Source: an uncultured Lachnospiraceae bacterium
GTDB taxonomy: Bacteria > Bacillota > Clostridia > Lachnospirales > Lachnospiraceae
Assembly (NCBI GenBank): GCA_910578115.1
Contig: CAJTPO010000012.1
Coordinates: forward strand, 1 to 64,000
Reading direction: 5' to 3'
Length of the DNA: 64,000 nt
This document shows positions 25,672 to 34,131 of the stretch, piece after piece. The notes below the pieces were generated by a model that worked only from the letters and a program-made list of their open reading frames with translations, searched no databases and was not told the DNA's origin. The position numbers and the translations under genes were made by a program. Numbering within the stretch: position 1 is the first letter of the stretch; each line of letters starts with the position of its first letter.

Positions 25672-28005
25672 TTATTTCATTTCCAGATTCTGTACTTCCT
25701 GCTGCCATGACAGATAAGGCGTCATGTCGGTCGGAAGCGTATCTCTGTTCACGCGCTCGGTAGAGAGCATTACGCACTCGGAACGCTGATATACAGGAAG
25801 CTCTACGCCCCAGTCCATGATGATTTCCATCGCTGCTTTGTACAGGCCTTTACGATACGTCTGGTCTGTGGACAGACGTGCTGCCTCGATCATCTCATCC
25901 AGCTCTGCATCATTGATCTGATAGTAGTTGGTAGAACCGTCGCTGTGGTACAGCTGGAACATATCCGGGTCAGTACCTGCCTGCCATGCCGCACACCACA
26001 TATCCGCTACACCTGTCTGGTAAGAAGCATACAGGTCACTTGCATTCGCAAGGTCATTAACTGTCAGTGTGAGACCGATGGTAGCCAGAGCATCGCTGGC
26101 ATTCTTTAAGATCAGGAAAGTAGGATGGTCACCTGCTCCACCTGCGCCGATGTTTACCACATACTCCATCTTCGCGCCTGCGGGTGCTGCCGTAACCTTA
26201 CCGTCTGCTACGGTATAACCTGCTGCCTCCAGATAGCCAAGCGCTGCTTCCAAAGCTGCCGCATATCTGTCTTCTGTGGACATACCCTCTGTGTAGATCG
26301 GATTGCCTTCCACGTCTACAGAGTAAGCCAGCTGATAACCGTCGTCCGTAACCTGAGGCGCTGCCCAGGATGTATTGGAGATCGGGTAGTTGATCACGGA
26401 TGCCGTATTGCCGTAGTAGGAATCGATACCCTCATCGCGGTAAGCGGAGATCACGGTCGAAATCGCTTTACGCAGGTTGCGGGATTCCTCAGAGGAACCG
26501 TCCTGGCCAACCTTCACGTTGTTCGCTGCAAGACCTACATAACCATAACCGCGGTAGTCGATCAGACGGGTAGTGATCACATCGCCGTCCAGATCCGCAT
26601 TGCCGCCGTTAAGATCAGCAACCTGGTTTGCCACATCTGTGGAATAGCTGGGATCTGTGATATCCATTGTACCTGCTGTGATACCTGTCACCCTATCTGC
26701 CTCTGCAGACTCCATGAAGTTCAGGTGCGGAATCTTCGGTGCGCCCTTGAAGTAATCCGGGTTTGCATCCATGTAAACAACACCGTTGGAGTAATCCTTG
26801 AAGATGTACGGGCCTGCGCCTAACGACTTGCCGGTCTTCGCCTTCACGCCGGACAGGTCACCCTTCGGGAAACCGAAACTGTTGTTCTCATAATCATACA
26901 GGCTCTCGTCACCATAGTAGTGCATCGGTGAGATCGGAATCTGCAGCTGATAGATCATCGTAGCGTCAACCTTATCTGCTACCACACGCATGGAGTAATC
27001 ACCTGTACGCTGGATACCGGAAACGTTCGGAGCGGACTCGCCGGTCTCAACACCAACCTGGTAAGCTGCGTCAAGCAGGCTCCAGATCGTAACGCCGTCT
27101 GCTGCTTCTGTCTCGGACAGTACATTGTAATCGCCTTCATATTTTTCTAACATGGCATCGAAGAAATCCTGAACGGTAGCGCCTTCCGGCAGTCCCTCGA
27201 ATCCCCAGTTGGGAGCGATCACTTCTACCGGATCACCTTCTGCTGCCGCACCCTGTGCGATGCAGTAATCCAGGATCGCCTGTGCGAAGCCCTGCTGCGC
27301 TGCCGGGAAATCTGTCTCCCAGAATGCCTTCTGGGTCGCTTCATCCCAGTTGGTGAAATCAGTGTTGTCTGCGCCTGCCTTTACCAACAGGCTGTAGAGC
27401 GGTTCCATACCGCTGCGGTATGCCTCGATACCCTCGATCGCTGTGGAGTAAAGAGTTGCGTTACCGTCATAAGTAGGATCCAGATACACATACATACCGA
27501 AAATAACATCGTCGATATCTGCGGTCGTGCCGTCTGTGAACTTGATGTCGTCACGAATCGTCATATCGTAGAAAACAGTGCCGTCTTCGTTCTCTGTGAT
27601 CACGATATCGGATGCCGTATAATAAGTATAGTCTGTTCCGTTGTAGGAACGGGTCTCTCCTTCGATACCGTTCAGAATCGGGTTACCCACGCGGTCAACT
27701 TCCAGCGTGTAAACACGAACCATCTCGTCGATCATCACATCATTGGCTGCCAGAGCGAAATACGGAGAGAATTTACCCTCCAGACCCTGTTCTACGCTGG
27801 CTACCAGTGTATCATTGGCAGGAGCTGCCGCAGAATCAGTTTCCTCTGTCTCGGAAGCGTCACTCTCTTCCGGCGCTGCCGTCTCTTCCCCGCTGCTCTC
27901 AGCAGGCGCTTCATCAGTTGCCGGAGCGTCGCTTCCGCCGCCGCAGGCAGTCAATGAAAGTACCATCGCTGCAGAAAGCAGCAAGGCTACATGTTTCTTC
28001 TTCAT
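25672..28005 (-). CDS. Oligopeptide-binding lipoprotein, SBP_bac_5 family
   Basis: 777 residues, longer than the 530-600 typical of OppA. Signal peptide with lipobox LTAC (Cys21), then an acidic low-complexity linker (22-65: Ala, Glu, Ser, Thr) and the family 5 solute-binding fold. 'SYSTDVANQVADLNGG' and the C-terminal 'YQTGVADMWCAAWQAGTDPD' segment are family-like. It would capture peptides outside the cell and pass them to the two permeases. Ribosome site GGGAGG, promoter at 28052-28080. First gene of a five-gene operon with two hairpins and a terminator behind it, so likely the most abundant product. Confidence 0.92.
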   Translation of the reverse strand: MKKKHVALLLSAAMVLSLTACGGGSDAPATDEAPAESSGEETAAPEESDASETEETDSAAAPANDTLVASVEQGLEGKFSPYFALAANDVMIDEMVRVYTLEVDRVGNPILNGIEGETRSYNGTDYTYYTASDIVITENEDGTVFYDMTIRDDIKFTDGTTADIDDVIFGMYVYLDPTYDGNATLYSTAIEGIEAYRSGMEPLYSLLVKAGADNTDFTNWDEATQKAFWETDFPAAQQGFAQAILDYCIAQGAAAEGDPVEVIAPNWGFEGLPEGATVQDFFDAMLEKYEGDYNVLSETEAADGVTIWSLLDAAYQVGVETGESAPNVSGIQRTGDYSMRVVADKVDATMIYQLQIPISPMHYYGDESLYDYENNSFGFPKGDLSGVKAKTGKSLGAGPYIFKDYSNGVVYMDANPDYFKGAPKIPHLNFMESAEADRVTGITAGTMDITDPSYSTDVANQVADLNGGNADLDGDVITTRLIDYRGYGYVGLAANNVKVGQDGSSEESRNLRKAISTVISAYRDEGIDSYYGNTASVINYPISNTSWAAPQVTDDGYQLAYSVDVEGNPIYTEGMSTEDRYAAALEAALGYLEAAGYTVADGKVTAAPAGAKMEYVVNIGAGGAGDHPTFLILKNASDALATIGLTLTVNDLANASDLYASYQTGVADMWCAAWQAGTDPDMFQLYHSDGSTNYYQINDAELDEMIEAARLSTDQTYRKGLYKAAMEIIMDWGVELPVYQRSECVMLSTERVNRDTLPTDMTPYLSWQQEVQNLEMK

Positions 28006-28051
28006 TGAAAAAACCTCCCTTTCTTAAGTGCTTCTTATTTTTTCCTTATAT

Positions 28052-28080
28052 ATTTTACATAAGATTATCTTTCTCGTCAA
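28052..28080 (-). promoter_or_regulatory. Promoter of the opp-like operon
   Basis: Minus-strand TTGACG (28075-28080), 17-bp spacer, TAAAAT (28052-28057), about 45 bp ahead of the binding-protein start. Each box matches consensus in five of six positions. Confidence 0.7.
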
Positions 28081-28217
28081 ATAAAAAGTGAGAAATTCCA
28101 TAAATTCTCTGGATTTTGGTGCATTTTTCAGGATTTCCGCTTTGTCTGATCTCCTTCATTGCAATTTCTGACAAAGTATGCTACCCTCTTTTTATGAAAA
28201 AACAGGCGGAGGTGCAT

Positions 28218-28778
28218 ATGGAATATCATTCCTTAAACAACTTAAATGACAGTGACAGGTCTTCGCTGACTTCCGTTTTTCAGGGCATCCTTACAAGCCT
28301 TAAACACAGTTCTGTCAATAAGGCGGTCTCTTATCTTCGCTACATACCCGAACAATGCCGGATGCACCATAATTCCATTGAAAACAGAAAACTACGTTCT
28401 TCTCATGAAAAGAAATTCCATCCCGTAAAGCCTTATCGCGGAGAAATCTACAATGCATTCATCACGGAAGGGGTTGGCAGCGAACTGTGCGGAAATCACC
28501 TTGTTGTCGTCATCCAGAACAAAAAGGCCAATATTTACAGCGAAAAAGTAAATGTCCTCCCCATTGAAGGCGACGGCACAAAAATAAACCTTATTTATCA
28601 GGTGCGCCTTTCATCCGCTGAACTGGCAGACGGACAGCTGGACAAAGAACCTTCCCGCATTATCGTGACAGATATCACCACGATCGACAAAGCCCGGCTC
28701 GGTAGACGCATCGGCCGTTTAACGCCGGAATGTCTTGTCACCGTTGAAAAACTGCTGAAAAACCACCTGGAACTGTAA
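28218..28778 (+). CDS. PemK/MazF-like toxin with N-terminal extension, no partner gene
   Basis: 186 residues from ATG 28218 (ribosome site GCGGAGGTG). The C-terminal 115 residues are PemK/MazF-like: PYRGEIYNAF, GNHLVVVIQN, the DITTIDKARLG strand and the terminal helix. The family cuts mRNA in single strands. The first 75 residues form a helical, basic extension not found in stand-alone MazF. No antitoxin gene precedes it; the gap to the opp promoter is only sequence with no ORF. The extension may hold the toxin in check or give it another role; such solitary forms exist in Clostridia. Confidence 0.8.
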   Translation: MEYHSLNNLNDSDRSSLTSVFQGILTSLKHSSVNKAVSYLRYIPEQCRMHHNSIENRKLRSSHEKKFHPVKPYRGEIYNAFITEGVGSELCGNHLVVVIQNKKANIYSEKVNVLPIEGDGTKINLIYQVRLSSAELADGQLDKEPSRIIVTDITTIDKARLGRRIGRLTPECLVTVEKLLKNHLEL

Positions 28779-28784
28779 ATTTTC

Positions 28785-28812
28785 TTGACTTTCCCATTAG
28801 CAATGCTATAAT
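28785..28812 (+). promoter_or_regulatory. Strong promoter of the short RNA candidate
   Basis: TTGACT (28785-28790), 16-bp spacer, perfect TATAAT (28807-28812), starting 7 bp after the MazF-like stop codon. Confidence 0.7.
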
Positions 28813-28818
28813 GAAGTC

Positions 28819-28905
28819 ATAGAGAAATAAGTTATCTAGTCTCAGAGGAGACATTGGCCGCAGGGCTTTTCTAGGAAAAAGAGTTGTTTTATGCAACTCT
28901 TTTTT
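28819..28905 (+). ncRNA. Candidate structured short RNA downstream of the MazF-like gene
   Basis: Between the promoter at 28785-28812 and the terminator ending at 28905 lie about 87 nt with no ORF. The sequence can fold as a three-way junction: closing helix TTATCTAG/CTAGGAAA (one mismatch), hairpin GTCTC-AGAG-GAGAC and hairpin GCC-GCAG-GGC. The next gene is convergent, so the RNA leads into nothing, which favours a trans-acting or antisense RNA over a riboswitch. I do not recognise a known family. Confidence 0.55.
28876..28905 (+). terminator. Intrinsic terminator of the short RNA
   Basis: AAAAAGAGTTG (28876-28886) pairs perfectly with CAACTCTTTTT (28894-28904), 7-nt loop, T run 28900-28905. 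Confidence 0.88.
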
Positions 28906-28971
28906 CATATCTACATATACTGTTATCGTGATCTGGCCCGCAAATCGGGCATTGGCGCACAGCTTTTTCTA

Positions 28972-29000
28972 AAAGACTCTCCTTGACAGGGGGAGTCTTT
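28972..29000 (-). terminator. Terminator at the end of the four-helix membrane gene
   Basis: AAAGACTCTCC (28972-28982) pairs with GGGGGAGTCTTT (28989-29000); the stem overlaps the stop codon of the gene ending at 28999. T-rich on both sides, so it may act on both strands. Confidence 0.7.
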
Positions 29001-29556
29001 ATTTGGATTTCCAGAGGTCAACCACCCTGCACCGCCCTGCCATGACAGATGCCGCGATCTGCACTGCACTGCAGATGAGGCACACCACCGCCCCTTCTCC
29101 ACTGCCGTCCCGCAGGAGAAAAACAAGCAGGCCAACGGCCGTCAGCGCCGCCCCCGTGAGGGGTAACAGGGTACGAAACGCATAGCGGACCACGCTGCGT
29201 TCGTAAATATAGTCCCGCAGCGGGTTGCCGCCAAACGTCATACTCCCCAGCGTATAGGTGAGCGCGATATCCGAAATAAGCCAGAGCATATAGGGCAGGA
29301 TCACATAGAAAGTATTCTGCAGCCCCGCCGTCGTCACGAAGCCGGGAAGGATGACCGACAGAAGCATCCCTGCCTGCAGCGCCCAGAGTTTTACAAGCAT
29401 CCGGCGCCGCGAAACAGGGTCTGCATGCCACATCTTCCCGGTATAGACATAGGTGCCGTCCGCATTTTTCACAAAATCACGGAGATAACTTCTTCTATTC
29501 TTCTTCGGACTGTCTTTATCATCCTGTTTCCTGTCCTGTCTTTCCAGCTGCGTCAT
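28999..29556 (-). CDS. Four-helix membrane protein of unknown function
   Basis: 185 residues. A basic N-terminus (1-55, 'KKNRRSYLRDFVKN' and a short beta element 'TYVYTGKMWH') is followed by four helices (about 57-77, 83-103, 127-145, 152-172). No family recognised. It follows the M3 peptidase gene by 123 bp on the same strand and precedes the peptide transporter region, so a link with peptide use is possible but only by position. Confidence 0.65.
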   Translation of the reverse strand: MTQLERQDRKQDDKDSPKKNRRSYLRDFVKNADGTYVYTGKMWHADPVSRRRMLVKLWALQAGMLLSVILPGFVTTAGLQNTFYVILPYMLWLISDIALTYTLGSMTFGGNPLRDYIYERSVVRYAFRTLLPLTGAALTAVGLLVFLLRDGSGEGAVVCLICSAVQIAASVMAGRCRVVDLWKSK

Positions 29557-29679
29557 TCATCGTTCTCCATTCCTGTCTTTCCAACTGCGACACTCATCGC
29601 TCTCCATGCCTCTGCCCTGCATCCGTTTAAAACGCTTCACGCCGCTTTCCGCAATGCCGCATTGCGTGCGCCTCTCACC

Positions 29680-31383
29680 TTATGCCAATCCTTCCAGATC
29701 GTACTCTTCCAGCCATTTGCGTGCAGCCGCACATACTTCCTTCAGGCACTTGTCGCCGAAAGGATTGTCCAGTCCGGCATTCTTAAGCAGTTCGGTAAAT
29801 ACGGCACTGCCGCCCTGCTTCGTGTATGCCATATAGTTTTCCCATGCCGCCTGCGGGTCTTTCTGGATCCTTGCCCAGAACTGCAGGGCCACCGTCTGTG
29901 CCAGACAGTAGTCAATATAATAGAAGGGACGGTCATAAATATGATGCTGTCTCTGCCAGCCTTCCCCGTCGGCATAGAACGGAATATCCCCGTCCAGACG
30001 CATCCAGGGCATATAGATCCCCAGCAGCTCTTTCCAGACCGCGTGGCGCTGTGCCGGCGTCAGATCCGGCTCCTCGAATACTCTGTGCTGGAAATGGTCT
30101 ACCATGGTGCCATACGGAATAAACGTCAGCGCATCGGACAGGTGAGAGTAGTAGAACTTACGGGTATCCGCACCGAAGAAGCCTTCCGCCCATTTCCAGG
30201 CAAAGAATTCCATGGACATGGAATGAACCTCACACGCCTCAAGAGACGGCCACACCGACGCCATGGGCACACGTTCTCTGTTCATCCATGCCGCAAAGGC
30301 ATGTCCTGCCTCGTGGGTCACCACCTCCACGTCATGCTGCGTACCGTTGAAATTTGCAAAGATAAAAGGCACTTCGTAATCGGGAATGCTGGTGCAGAAA
30401 CCGCCGCCCGCCTTGCCTTCCGTGGAGAGCACGTCAAGCAGCTGTCTGTCCAGCATCATGCGGAAGAACTCGCTTGTCTCGGGACTTAATTCGTCATAGA
30501 ACTTCCGGCCCTGCGCCAGAATGTCGTCCGGCGTCCCTACAGGTTTTGCATTGCCGGAACGGAATGCCAATGCGTTATCTGCAAAGCTCATGGGGTATTC
30601 CTTACCAAGACGCTTCGCCTGCTCCTTATAGATCTCCGTCGCCACCGGCACCAGATATTTCACCACGGCCGCACGGAACTTCTCCACGTCTTCCTTCGTA
30701 TAGCAGTTGCGCATCATCCGGTAGTAACCAAGCTGCATATAGCCGTCATAGCCCAGTTTGCGTCCCATCTTGTCCCGCAGATGCACAAGTTCGTCATACA
30801 GACGGTCGAGATCCGCCTGATGATCCTTGTACCACTGTCCCTCCGCCTTCCATGCGGCCAGACGGCGTGCGTCATCCGGATCGGACTTAAAAGGCGTGAT
30901 CTGGGAAAGGGTGTAAGTGCCATCCTCAAAAGGGATCTGCGCCGAAGCCAGCAGCTTGGTATACTCCTGCTTCAGATCATTCTCCTGCTGCAGTTCCTGA
31001 ATGATCTCCGGGGAAAAGGTCTTAAGCTCCATCTCCGTATTCAGGAACATCATGTTGCCGTACTCCGCCTCAAATTCCGTCCGGAACGGACTTTCCAGCA
31101 TTGCCAGGTTCCATGCCTGGAAATCCTCTTCCATCTCCGGCATGGCGCCGCTCCAGAATTTCACTTCCTCATCGTAGAACGTATCCCGGGTATCGATGTC
31201 ATGCCGGATATGGGCAAGCGTAGCCTGCGTCTCGATACTTTTTCCCAGTTTTTCCTTCTCCAGAAAAACTTCTTTCGCCGCAGCATAATCTGCCGCTTCC
31301 TTCAGGCGCTTTGTCAGCGCCGCCAGCTGTGCTCTCAGTTCCTGTACATCAGGACGGGTGTAAAGCATTTCAGAAAATTTCAT
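29680..31383 (-). CDS. M3 family oligoendopeptidase
   Basis: 567 residues, normal for the compact PepF-like M3 branch. The zinc site THEAGHAF (His, Glu, His) and a downstream Glu ligand in 'SLEACEVHSMSMEFF' are present. No signal, so it works in the cytoplasm and hydrolyses peptides of about 6-20 residues. Location upstream of a peptide ABC operon on the same strand fits digestion of imported peptides. ATG with AAAAGGAGG. Confidence 0.92.
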   Translation of the reverse strand: MKFSEMLYTRPDVQELRAQLAALTKRLKEAADYAAAKEVFLEKEKLGKSIETQATLAHIRHDIDTRDTFYDEEVKFWSGAMPEMEEDFQAWNLAMLESPFRTEFEAEYGNMMFLNTEMELKTFSPEIIQELQQENDLKQEYTKLLASAQIPFEDGTYTLSQITPFKSDPDDARRLAAWKAEGQWYKDHQADLDRLYDELVHLRDKMGRKLGYDGYMQLGYYRMMRNCYTKEDVEKFRAAVVKYLVPVATEIYKEQAKRLGKEYPMSFADNALAFRSGNAKPVGTPDDILAQGRKFYDELSPETSEFFRMMLDRQLLDVLSTEGKAGGGFCTSIPDYEVPFIFANFNGTQHDVEVVTHEAGHAFAAWMNRERVPMASVWPSLEACEVHSMSMEFFAWKWAEGFFGADTRKFYYSHLSDALTFIPYGTMVDHFQHRVFEEPDLTPAQRHAVWKELLGIYMPWMRLDGDIPFYADGEGWQRQHHIYDRPFYYIDYCLAQTVALQFWARIQKDPQAAWENYMAYTKQGGSAVFTELLKNAGLDNPFGDKCLKEVCAAARKWLEEYDLEGLA

Positions 31384-31432
31384 GGTCTTGTTGTCCTCCT
31401 TTTATAATCACATGACCTGTGATATCTTTACC

Positions 31433-31470
31433 CTCAGTGAACAAAAGAATATACGCCTTTGTTCACTGAG
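31433..31470. repeat. Perfect 13-bp inverted repeat ahead of the M3 peptidase gene
   Basis: CTCAGTGAACAAA (31433-31445) and TTTGTTCACTGAG (31458-31470), 12-nt loop, no T run on either side. It lies 50 bp upstream of the peptidase start. It could be a regulator binding site or a leader hairpin. Confidence 0.5.
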
Positions 31471-31607
31471 AGTAATGAAAAATAATATCTTCTACCGTCA
31501 GCAGGTAACAGGCACTATTATACCACATCCGGAATAAATTCCCAATTAAAAATATAAATAAAAAATATCATGACTTATCGTCCCGGAACACATCGATAAT
31601 ATTTTCA

Positions 31608-32657
31608 TCATTCCGGTTTCCCCTGCAGTTCGGCCAGCAGCCTTTCATATTCTGCATTTCCTCTGACAAAGGCAAACTCCTCACCATTTACCAGCTCATT
31701 GCAGATGGTATCCAACAATCTTTTCGAGAAAGCCGCGTTCGTCCTGCCGTCCAGGTTCCGATAAAGCGGACTTTCCTCCGGCTTCCAGCTTTCTTTCATG
31801 ACCGGCAGCATTTTTGCCAGGACAGCCAGACACCTGCCGCTGTCCTTCTGTGCTACGGCAAGCTGCAACTGCGCGGTACAGGCGATCCATTTTGTAAGAT
31901 GGAACTGTTCGGACAGTTTCTCATACAGATCGGCATAAAACGCCGCATCCTCTTCCCGCTCCTCCCGCAGGGCAATCTCCATCATGTTCATCAAAGCCGT
32001 CTGTATCTGACTGACTCCGCCCAACACTCTGTGTTCCCACAGTTTCTTCGCTTCCTCATGCTTCCCCTGCCAGGTGTAAAGAGCCGCCAGCTGTTCTTCC
32101 CGGTTTATTTGGGAGAAGGGCAGGCCATTGATCAACTCTTCCGCCCTGGCGTAATCTCCCCTGTTTCGATTGTAGGGAATCAACATTCCAATCGCAGTAT
32201 CTCTGATCTCGGCCGTCTCACTCTTCGACAGACGCAGATAAAACTCCTCCAGCACATCCTTGTACCGTTTCTGCTGCGGCACACCATACAAAAACAACGC
32301 CCCCTCCAGATAGAATGAAACCTGGTAGAGCAGGTTATCACAGGTAGGATATTCATGTATCTTATCCAGCGCCATTTGAAATGCAGTCTCATACCCCTGC
32401 TCCTGCGCCGTTTTGTCAACCTCGTTCACAAAGCTCTCAATCTCTATATCAGTCAAATCTTCCTGAAAGGACAACAGCGTATTGACATCCGTCTTGAGCA
32501 GCCGGGCCAATGCCGGCAGCAGTGTTATGTCCGGATACGTGGCACCCTTTTCCCATTTGTGGACCGCAGGAGCGGATACTCCTAAACATGCTGCCATCTG
32601 TTCCTGCGTCATGGACAGTTCTTTGCGTTTTTCATGGATAAACCGGTTGATCTTCAT
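31608..32657 (-). CDS. XRE-type regulator with TPR-like C-terminus
   Basis: 349 residues from ATG 32657 (ribosome site AGAGGTG); eight more upstream codons are open. Residues 1-60 form an XRE helix-turn-helix (LSMTQEQMAACLGVSAPAVHKWEKG). The rest is all helical with TPR-like repeats (about 80-330: 'AEELINGLPFSQINREEQLAALYTWQGKHEEAKKLWEHR'), as in Rgg/PlcR-like peptide receptors, but shorter repeats and no recognised pheromone gene are seen. The role is probably peptide- or stress-responsive regulation; targets unknown. Confidence 0.82.
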   Translation of the reverse strand: MKINRFIHEKRKELSMTQEQMAACLGVSAPAVHKWEKGATYPDITLLPALARLLKTDVNTLLSFQEDLTDIEIESFVNEVDKTAQEQGYETAFQMALDKIHEYPTCDNLLYQVSFYLEGALFLYGVPQQKRYKDVLEEFYLRLSKSETAEIRDTAIGMLIPYNRNRGDYARAEELINGLPFSQINREEQLAALYTWQGKHEEAKKLWEHRVLGGVSQIQTALMNMMEIALREEREEDAAFYADLYEKLSEQFHLTKWIACTAQLQLAVAQKDSGRCLAVLAKMLPVMKESWKPEESPLYRNLDGRTNAAFSKRLLDTICNELVNGEEFAFVRGNAEYERLLAELQGKPE

Positions 32658-33104
32658 ACCGCACCTCTCTTTCCTAAACATCCATATCCCGTACCATCAT
32701 ACCACCATAAACAGAAGTGGATGTTTAATAACATATGCACACATGCATTCATACAGACAAGCCTCATGAATGCATGGCGCAGTCACGAACAGCGCAGCAG
32801 GTGCGCAGTTCTGATTGCCAGTTACTTCTATAATAAAATAAATATAGTCTCATCATAACAAAGCAGATCAGGCGGCACAATGGCGCAGCTGTTAAATTAT
32901 CGGTAACAAAAGTTTCCCGAAAGTTAAAATCTTCCCATAAACAGGTATTTCGCCAAACAAACATTCCATCAGTTGAATGCAATAAGGGAACCAGGCGGAC
33001 GAACGCTGCGTGCCGCATGATTCCCTTTGCTTTTTGTTTTCTGTTTTCATGTGAATTTCCCGCACATTGTTAAACGGGTATTTGCAGGCTCCTGTAAACA
33101 CATC
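32658..33104. other. 447-bp gap with inverted repeats, no gene seen
   Basis: No convincing ORF. It holds a perfect 11-bp inverted repeat CATGCATTCAT/ATGAATGCATG (32742-32752 and 32766-32776), three close GCGCAG copies (32777-32820), and a hairpin at 32984-33027 (AAGGGAA..TTCCCTT with inner GC-rich pairing) that probably ends the gene at 33105. Confidence 0.5.
32984..33027. terminator. Possible terminator after the 140-residue gene
   Basis: Outer arms AAGGGAA (32984-32990) and TTCCCTT (33021-33027) with a second GC-rich inner stem (AGGCGG region with TGCCGC). Plus-strand tail is TTTGCTTTTTG. It lies about 80 bp past the stop at 33105. Confidence 0.5.
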
Positions 33105-33527
33105 CTACAACGTCCAGTCTCCAAACACACTGTTCCCGTAAAATGACGATACCGAATTCCCGAAACCAAGCCCTCCGATCAGGTTCTGCATCATGTAATT
33201 CTGCAGAATGTTCTGTCCCGTCAAAGTCCGGTAGCCATTTCGCATACTTCCCGCAGCACGGTCTCCGGTATAGTACTCTTTCACTTTATTGATGACCGTC
33301 TTCTCCCATGCCGGATCGGTCTCCATCTTCGCAAAGGCTTCCCGGATAATGATGTCGTCCACCGTGGCGTATGCTGGATTCACCGCAGCCGCCTGCCGTT
33401 CCACCGCTTTCTTCATCGTCGTGGCATAATCGGCATACCGTTCCGTATTCTTTCTTCGCATCGCACTGCCGACCTTCACACTGTGGTCCGAGACGGCCCT
33501 GCCTATGCCAAGATCATTGATATACAT
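33105..33527 (-). CDS. Unknown protein, 140 residues
   Basis: Soluble, helical in the middle (residues 20-90) with a Gly/Asn/Tyr-rich C-terminus (GGLGFGNSVSSFYGNSVFG). Ribosome site GGGGAGAGCGAT before ATG. No recognised domain. Upstream it carries a 10-bp inverted repeat TTCAATTGAC/GTCAATTGAA at 33548-33580 that may be an operator. Divergent from blaI. Confidence 0.6.
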   Translation of the reverse strand: MYINDLGIGRAVSDHSVKVGSAMRRKNTERYADYATTMKKAVERQAAAVNPAYATVDDIIIREAFAKMETDPAWEKTVINKVKEYYTGDRAAGSMRNGYRTLTGQNILQNYMMQNLIGGLGFGNSVSSFYGNSVFGDWTL

Positions 33528-33547
33528 ATCGCTCTCCCCTTCCTGCC

Positions 33548-33580
33548 TTCAATTGACAAGGCAGTACACGGTCAATTGAA
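33548..33580. promoter_or_regulatory. Inverted repeat in the gap before blaI
   Basis: TTCAATTGAC (33548-33557) and GTCAATTGAA (33571-33580), 13-bp spacer, 20 bp upstream of the minus-strand gene start at 33527. Candidate operator for that gene; regulator unknown. Confidence 0.4.
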
Positions 33581-33669
33581 AGTATTTTCGGCTATTGTAA
33601 CACAGAAAACGCCGCCTGCGGGCGAAATGTCACCAAACCATGTGAAAATGTCATAAAAAAAACAGTGAA

Positions 33670-33698
33670 TTGACATCTCCCCGGTTTCCCCTTATACT
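33670..33698 (+). promoter_or_regulatory. blaI-blaR1 promoter
   Basis: Perfect TTGACA (33670-33675), 17-bp spacer, TATACT (33693-33698). The likely start near 33705 is followed by the BlaI-like box at 33712-33723. Confidence 0.8.
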
Positions 33699-33711
33699 GT
33701 TAATATACTTA

Positions 33712-33723
33712 TTACATTCGTAA
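33712..33723. promoter_or_regulatory. BlaI-type operator ahead of blaI-blaR1
   Basis: TTACATTCGTAA, form TTAC-N4-GTAA, just downstream of the promoter. It differs by one base from the perfect operator at 40955-40966. Confidence 0.65.
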
Positions 33724-33743
33724 GAATTAAGGAGCACACAGCA

Positions 33744-34130
33744 TTGAAAAAACTACCACAGATTTCAGAAGCAGAATATGAAGTGATGAAGATCGTATGG
33801 AAGCACGCCCCGATCAATACCAACCAGATCACCGGGATGCTGACCCAGACTACCGCCTGGAGCCCGAAGACGATCCAGACCCTGATCAAGCGGCTTGTGA
33901 CCAAGGGCGTTCTTTCCTATGAAAAGCAAAGCCGGGTATTCGTCTACACCCCGCTGGTCGCAGAAAAGGAATACATCGGACAGGAAAGCCGTTCCTTTCT
34001 CGCCCGGTACTATGACGGAGATATTACGGCAATGCTCTCCGCCTACATCGAAGACGACCAGCTTTCCGCATCAGAGATTGATGCCCTGCGTTCCCTTCTC
34101 GCAAAAGGCCGGGCGGACAGGAGGCAGTAA
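33744..34130 (+). CDS. blaI: BlaI/MecI family repressor
   Basis: 128 residues, TTG start at 33744 with ribosome site AAGGAG. Winged-helix N-terminus (SEAEYEVMKIVWKHAPINTNQI) and dimerising C-terminus (LSASEIDALRSLLA). The family dimer represses beta-lactam-response genes and is cleaved when the sensor is activated; the usual cleavage region near residues 100-105 is present as a helix here but the exact bond cannot be assigned. Its stop is 1 bp from blaR1, so they form one transcript. Probably represses itself and the large lipoprotein gene by the shared box. Confidence 0.9.
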   Translation: MKKLPQISEAEYEVMKIVWKHAPINTNQITGMLTQTTAWSPKTIQTLIKRLVTKGVLSYEKQSRVFVYTPLVAEKEYIGQESRSFLARYYDGDITAMLSAYIEDDQLSASEIDALRSLLAKGRADRRQ

Positions 34131-34131
34131 C

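Noticed and set aside
28218..28905. Type III (ToxIN-like) toxin-RNA pair
   Set aside because: The protein is PemK/MazF-like rather than ToxN-like, and the RNA lies downstream with no tandem repeats, unlike known type III loci.
28923..29135. Short minus-strand ORF over the terminator of the membrane gene
   Set aside because: It is an alternative frame through the terminator and the 3' end of the membrane gene, Cys/Ser rich without a start signal.
32764..33018. Minus-strand ORF in the 447-bp gap
   Set aside because: No ribosome site, no family-like sequence and it spans hairpins; not supported as a gene.
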